The position numbers and the translations under genes are program-made. DNA of 8,103 bases, taken from the NCBI GenBank assembly GCA_044348085.1, contig JBIKTM010000041.1, positions 1 to 8,103 of the forward strand. The letters run 5' to 3'. The DNA comes from Verrucolacustris sp044348085. Lineage in GTDB: Bacteria > Verrucomicrobiota > Verrucomicrobiia > Methylacidiphilales > Verrucolacustridaceae. This document shows positions 5,096 to 8,103 of the stretch, in pieces. Under the pieces are notes generated by a model that was given only the letters and a program-made list of their open reading frames with translations, ran no database searches and had not been told where the DNA came from. The stretch's first letter is position 1, and the number at the start of each line of letters is the position of its first letter.

Positions 5096-6292
5096 TTAGG
5101 CCAAGACACCTTTCTTCGGCTTCTCGATCATCAACGTCAACCCTGCACCAAGCCCAAGCAAAGCAGCTCCAAGAAGAAAGGATGATCCAAAGTCCCCACT
5201 CGATGCCTTCAGCATCTGCTGAACACGGCTTAAGACAAATCCTCCTACTCCCCAAGCCGTAAAGACGATCCCATAGTTCATTCCAAAATTCTTCAAGCCG
5301 TACAAATCTTTTACAAAGGCAGGAAAAAGACAAAGGTTGGCCCCATAGTTGAATCCAATCGCGGTCGCGAGAAGGACAATGAGAAAAGTAGAGTCCCCCG
5401 TCTGAGTCACGGGGATAGCCAGAATCATGCATCCAGCTTGGAGAAGAGTTACAGCCAGCAGGGTCCACTTTCGGCCGATCCTGTCTGACACAACTCCCGC
5501 AATGACCCGGCCCCCTGCGTTTCCAATGGCCATGACAACAACAGCAAGAAAGGCGAGCTCCCCCAGGCTCTTTTTAGCCATTCCATTGATACTACTGATC
5601 ACCATCAATCCAGCCCCTGAAGCAACAAAGTAGATTATCCAAAGCAGATAGAAGTCCTTTCGAAAAAAGAGAGCAGATGGACTCACGGAATTTGAATCCT
5701 TCGTTTCTGCTTTTGATCCGTCCGCATTCGATGTTTCAGGATTACGCAGAAAGGTAGCGAGTCCACAAACTGCGAATAAAAAGAAAGCCGCATAAAATGC
5801 GGTTGTGAAGCTGACTCCACCTTTCCGCATCAGAAAGTCCGTTAAGGGTGCAATGTACAGAGGGGCTAACCCAAACCCAGCAACCACAACCCCAGCCACC
5901 TTCCCCGTCTGAAAAGGTGGAAACCACTTCAAAGCGGGTGGCGTGGCCGAAGAATAGCCGAAACCAATTCCTAGACCCCCTAGAACTCCAAAACCGAGCA
6001 CCCAAGCAGTATAATCCGTGCTGAGAGAAGCGATTCCGAGTCCCAGGGCCACAAATACACCTCCCAGCGTCGCCGTAATTCGAGGCCCTAAGCGATCCTG
6101 ACATCGCCCGCCCAGAATCATAACGAAGGAGAAAACTAAACAGCAAACAGCATATGGGTCGTTAAGCTGGTCGACTCTCCAACCGAAATCTTTTTCTATC
6201 GCCGTCTTAAAGAGGCTCCAGGCGTACAGAATTCCAAGGGCTAAATTAATTCCCGTGCCTGCTGCAACAACCTTCCAACCTGGATTTTTCAC
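5096..6292 (-). CDS. OxlT-family major facilitator transporter (organic anion)
   Basis: The 398-residue membrane protein has twelve predicted helices in two halves joined by a polar loop (about 183-210). Major facilitator signatures lie in both equivalent loops: GGRCQDRLGPR at 61-71 and GVVSDRIGRK at 266-275. The start GINLALGILYAWSLF (14-28), the segment LKWFPPFQTGKVAGVVVAGFG (121-141) and NYGIVFTAWGVGG (339-351) are typical of the oxalate/formate antiporter family, which moves small carboxylates. From memory, OxlT carries a substrate-binding arginine in helix 8 and lysine in helix 11 (YTAKG). Here R262 fits the first, but W347 occupies the second, so oxalate exchange is unlikely and another monocarboxylate is more probable. 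Start is GTG, 1 nt after the ppc stop and without a good Shine-Dalgarno, implying translational coupling with PEP carboxylase. The substrate cannot be read from sequence. Confidence 0.88.
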   Translation of the reverse strand: MKNPGWKVVAAGTGINLALGILYAWSLFKTAIEKDFGWRVDQLNDPYAVCCLVFSFVMILGGRCQDRLGPRITATLGGVFVALGLGIASLSTDYTAWVLGFGVLGGLGIGFGYSSATPPALKWFPPFQTGKVAGVVVAGFGLAPLYIAPLTDFLMRKGGVSFTTAFYAAFFLFAVCGLATFLRNPETSNADGSKAETKDSNSVSPSALFFRKDFYLLWIIYFVASGAGLMVISSINGMAKKSLGELAFLAVVVMAIGNAGGRVIAGVVSDRIGRKWTLLAVTLLQAGCMILAIPVTQTGDSTFLIVLLATAIGFNYGANLCLFPAFVKDLYGLKNFGMNYGIVFTAWGVGGFVLSRVQQMLKASSGDFGSSFLLGAALLGLGAGLTLMIEKPKKGVLA

Positions 6293-6293
6293 G

Positions 6294-8103
6294 CTAACCA
6301 GTTGTTCTTAATCCAGCTGCGATTGCTGCAATCGTTTGCCTTAATTCCGACAGCAGGGGCTCTGCCTCCTCAAGACCCTTCTCCTCAAGACTTCTCCACT
6401 CCCCCAAGAGCTTCACTTGCCAATCGTGAAGTGCCCGCAGAGGCTTAACTCTACGCTCCACCGTAAAGCGGAATCGGGGTCGACGCCGTGCCAAAGAATC
6501 AGGAAAGAGGGAGCTCAGCCCCTCTTTCACTAATACAAACTCCGACTCAATGATCCCAAAGATGCGGTTACGCAAGGGAGCATCCTGAACAAGGTCGGCA
6601 TACAGATGCCCTATCTCAAGGTCCGCACTTGCGAGGCCACTCTCTAAATTATTAAATACGTAACGCGCGAACGGCCACTCTCTCACCTTCTCTTTGAGTA
6701 ATTTGAATAGCTTCGGATGCTCTTTGGCTAACTCTTGCAGTGCGCTACCTGCCCCATACCACGCGGGAAGAAAGAATCGGGATTGCGACCAACTGAAAAC
6801 CCACGGAATCGCCCGTAGATCGCCCCAGCTTGCGGCCCCCGTTCGTCGGGCAGGGCGTGATCCAATCGTGCTGCGCTCCACTACGTCAATCGGAGTGGCT
6901 TGGCGAAAGAACTCCACAAAACCAGGCTCATGGACAAGGCCTCGGTACGACTTCATGCTCACTTGCGAGAGGAGTTCAAACACTTCGGCAAGCCCCGCCT
7001 CTTTCTCTTTACTGCTGCGAACGGAAAGGGAGCTCCATGCCGTTCCAGCCAAAAGTAGTTCTAAATTATATGTGGCCGTGGCTACGGTTCCGTACTTTTG
7101 CCCAATCACCTCACCCTGCTCCGTTACCCGGAGATCACCCGCCAAAGTTCCTTGCGGTAAGGCCTCAAGAAAGCGGTGAGTAGGACCCGCCCCACGACTG
7201 ACGGTTCCGCCCCGGCCATGAAAGAAACGAGCGGATACACCCTTCTCCCTCGCGGCATCCTGGATCGCCCTCTGACCGCGATGAAGCGCCCACTGACTCG
7301 CTAAGATTCCCGCGTCTTTATTGCTGTCACTATAGCCGATCATAACCCTTAAAATAGGCGGGGGTTGGACTGGTAGGACTACCGCACCTTCTCCCGGATC
7401 CACCAAGGCCACTCTTTTTCGTAAAACCACTTGCGCCTCTTGGGCCGCTAAAACTTTGATCGTTTTCTGTGTCACTGGGTGAGAGAGAAACTCGCTCACA
7501 ACACGAGGGGCAGCCTCTAAATCGTTCAGAGTTTCAAAAAGAGGCGTAATGGGCAAGGGACACACCTCCGATCCGTCCTCCCCAGGACGCGTCAAACCCG
7601 CGACCCGACAAAAGACATGAATCACAAGAAGATCCGACACATCTCTTGTCATGCTGATAATCAAAAGACCCAAGCCGTCGATTCCATGCAATTTGGCATG
7701 TTCAGCCAAAGCCACATACGTACCGATCACCTCCGCGGCTGCCGGCCCTGCACCCATGGCTTCCTCCACGCTCCAAGGAGTCTTTTTCAACCAATCTTCA
7801 ATCAGCGTTCGGCGCTCTTTTTCTGGGCGACTCCGATATGCCACCTTCCCTACTTCCCCTCGCAAGGCCTCCAGCTCCTCAACCGCTTCATCATGACGAG
7901 CGCTGTTTTGACGAATATCCAGTGCTGCCAAATGAAAGCCAAACACTTCCACGAGACGAATCATCGGATCCACTTCTGCAGCAGCAAGCCGACTGGCTCC
8001 TACGGCAATCAAGGAGCGACGGATTACGCCCAAATCCAAAATAAGATCCTCCGGCTGGAGGTAGCCGTATTTTTCTTCTCCCAGTCTGGGTAAATAGTGT
8101 CGC
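6294..8103 (-). CDS. ppc: Phosphoenolpyruvate carboxylase, C-terminal two-thirds (5' end outside window)
   Basis: PEP carboxylase adds bicarbonate to PEP to make oxaloacetate, refilling the TCA cycle. The frame is open to the window edge, so 602 residues are visible and roughly 300, including the N-terminal catalytic histidine region, are missing. A TTG at 8039 is internal, not the start, because homology (YGYLQPEDL) continues before it. Counting from the edge, motifs are IRQNSARHDEA (63-73), GYSDSNKDAG (256-265), FHGRGG (294-299), LRVTEQGE (324-331), IGSRPARR (413-420) and LRAIPW...LPAWYGAG (429-452). All catalytic motifs in this part are intact. Odd points are serine at 492 and threonine at 600, where E. 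coli has aspartate-binding Lys773 and Asn881, and about 30 extra residues before GYSDS. The C-terminus is RTTG in place of the near-universal NTG ending. Confidence 0.96.
   Translation of the reverse strand, partial: RHYLPRLGEEKYGYLQPEDLILDLGVIRRSLIAVGASRLAAAEVDPMIRLVEVFGFHLAALDIRQNSARHDEAVEELEALRGEVGKVAYRSRPEKERRTLIEDWLKKTPWSVEEAMGAGPAAAEVIGTYVALAEHAKLHGIDGLGLLIISMTRDVSDLLVIHVFCRVAGLTRPGEDGSEVCPLPITPLFETLNDLEAAPRVVSEFLSHPVTQKTIKVLAAQEAQVVLRKRVALVDPGEGAVVLPVQPPPILRVMIGYSDSNKDAGILASQWALHRGQRAIQDAAREKGVSARFFHGRGGTVSRGAGPTHRFLEALPQGTLAGDLRVTEQGEVIGQKYGTVATATYNLELLLAGTAWSSLSVRSSKEKEAGLAEVFELLSQVSMKSYRGLVHEPGFVEFFRQATPIDVVERSTIGSRPARRTGAASWGDLRAIPWVFSWSQSRFFLPAWYGAGSALQELAKEHPKLFKLLKEKVREWPFARYVFNNLESGLASADLEIGHLYADLVQDAPLRNRIFGIIESEFVLVKEGLSSLFPDSLARRRPRFRFTVERRVKPLRALHDWQVKLLGEWRSLEEKGLEEAEPLLSELRQTIAAIAAGLRTTG

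Noticed and set aside
6694..7183. Two overlapping plus-strand frames of 161 and 117 codons.
   Set aside because: They are shadows of the PEP carboxylase gene, in the region coding for the GRGG and GSRPARR motifs.
8037..8039. TTG as the start of PEP carboxylase.
   Set aside because: The frame stays open to the window edge, and the 21 residues before the TTG, including YGYLQPEDL, match the family. The true start is outside the window.

Overview
The window comes from a Gram-negative bacterium of moderate GC content. Two genes encode outer-membrane export components, and the complex I subunit and PEP carboxylase are bacterial in type. The combination of a PF10082-like barrel, a short Wza-like protein and a long NuoH made me think of Verrucomicrobiota or a relative, but that is an impression and not a demonstrated assignment. 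All seven confident genes lie on the minus strand, so transcription runs from high to low coordinates.

From 8103 down to about 3480 there is a tightly packed run: the C-terminal two-thirds of phosphoenolpyruvate carboxylase (ppc, cut by the window edge), an OxlT-type major facilitator transporter starting 1 nt after the ppc stop, a complete but isolated nuoH (complex I subunit H), and a small secreted protein of unknown function. The spacing (1, 24 and 22 nt) suggests one transcript. A weak hairpin with a T-tract follows the last gene and may end it. The ppc product has replacements at two of the four residues that bind the inhibitor aspartate in the E. coli enzyme, which is the most testable protein-level oddity here.

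From 3424 to 2743 there is a separate unit: a perfect 16-bp palindrome, a strong Shine-Dalgarno and a stand-alone PAS protein read from a TTG start. Its fold is LOV-like but lacks the photoactive cysteine, and it has a strongly basic tail. The AT-rich spacer 2517-2742 carries promoter-like elements, a TTGTCA direct repeat and a possible 31-codon plus-strand ORF with a good ribosome binding site.

From 2516 down to 1 lies the head of a polysaccharide-export operon: an 18-strand-class outer-membrane beta-barrel, a short Wza-like periplasmic export (OPX) protein with no visible outer-membrane helix, and the start of a Wzz-type chain-length or co-polymerase protein. This matches the composite OPX/beta-barrel export type described in Myxococcus, where a separate barrel supplies the outer-membrane pore. 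The PAS gene immediately upstream may be a regulator of this operon, but nothing in the sequence proves that. I saw no RNA genes, CRISPR arrays, insertion sequences or attachment sites.
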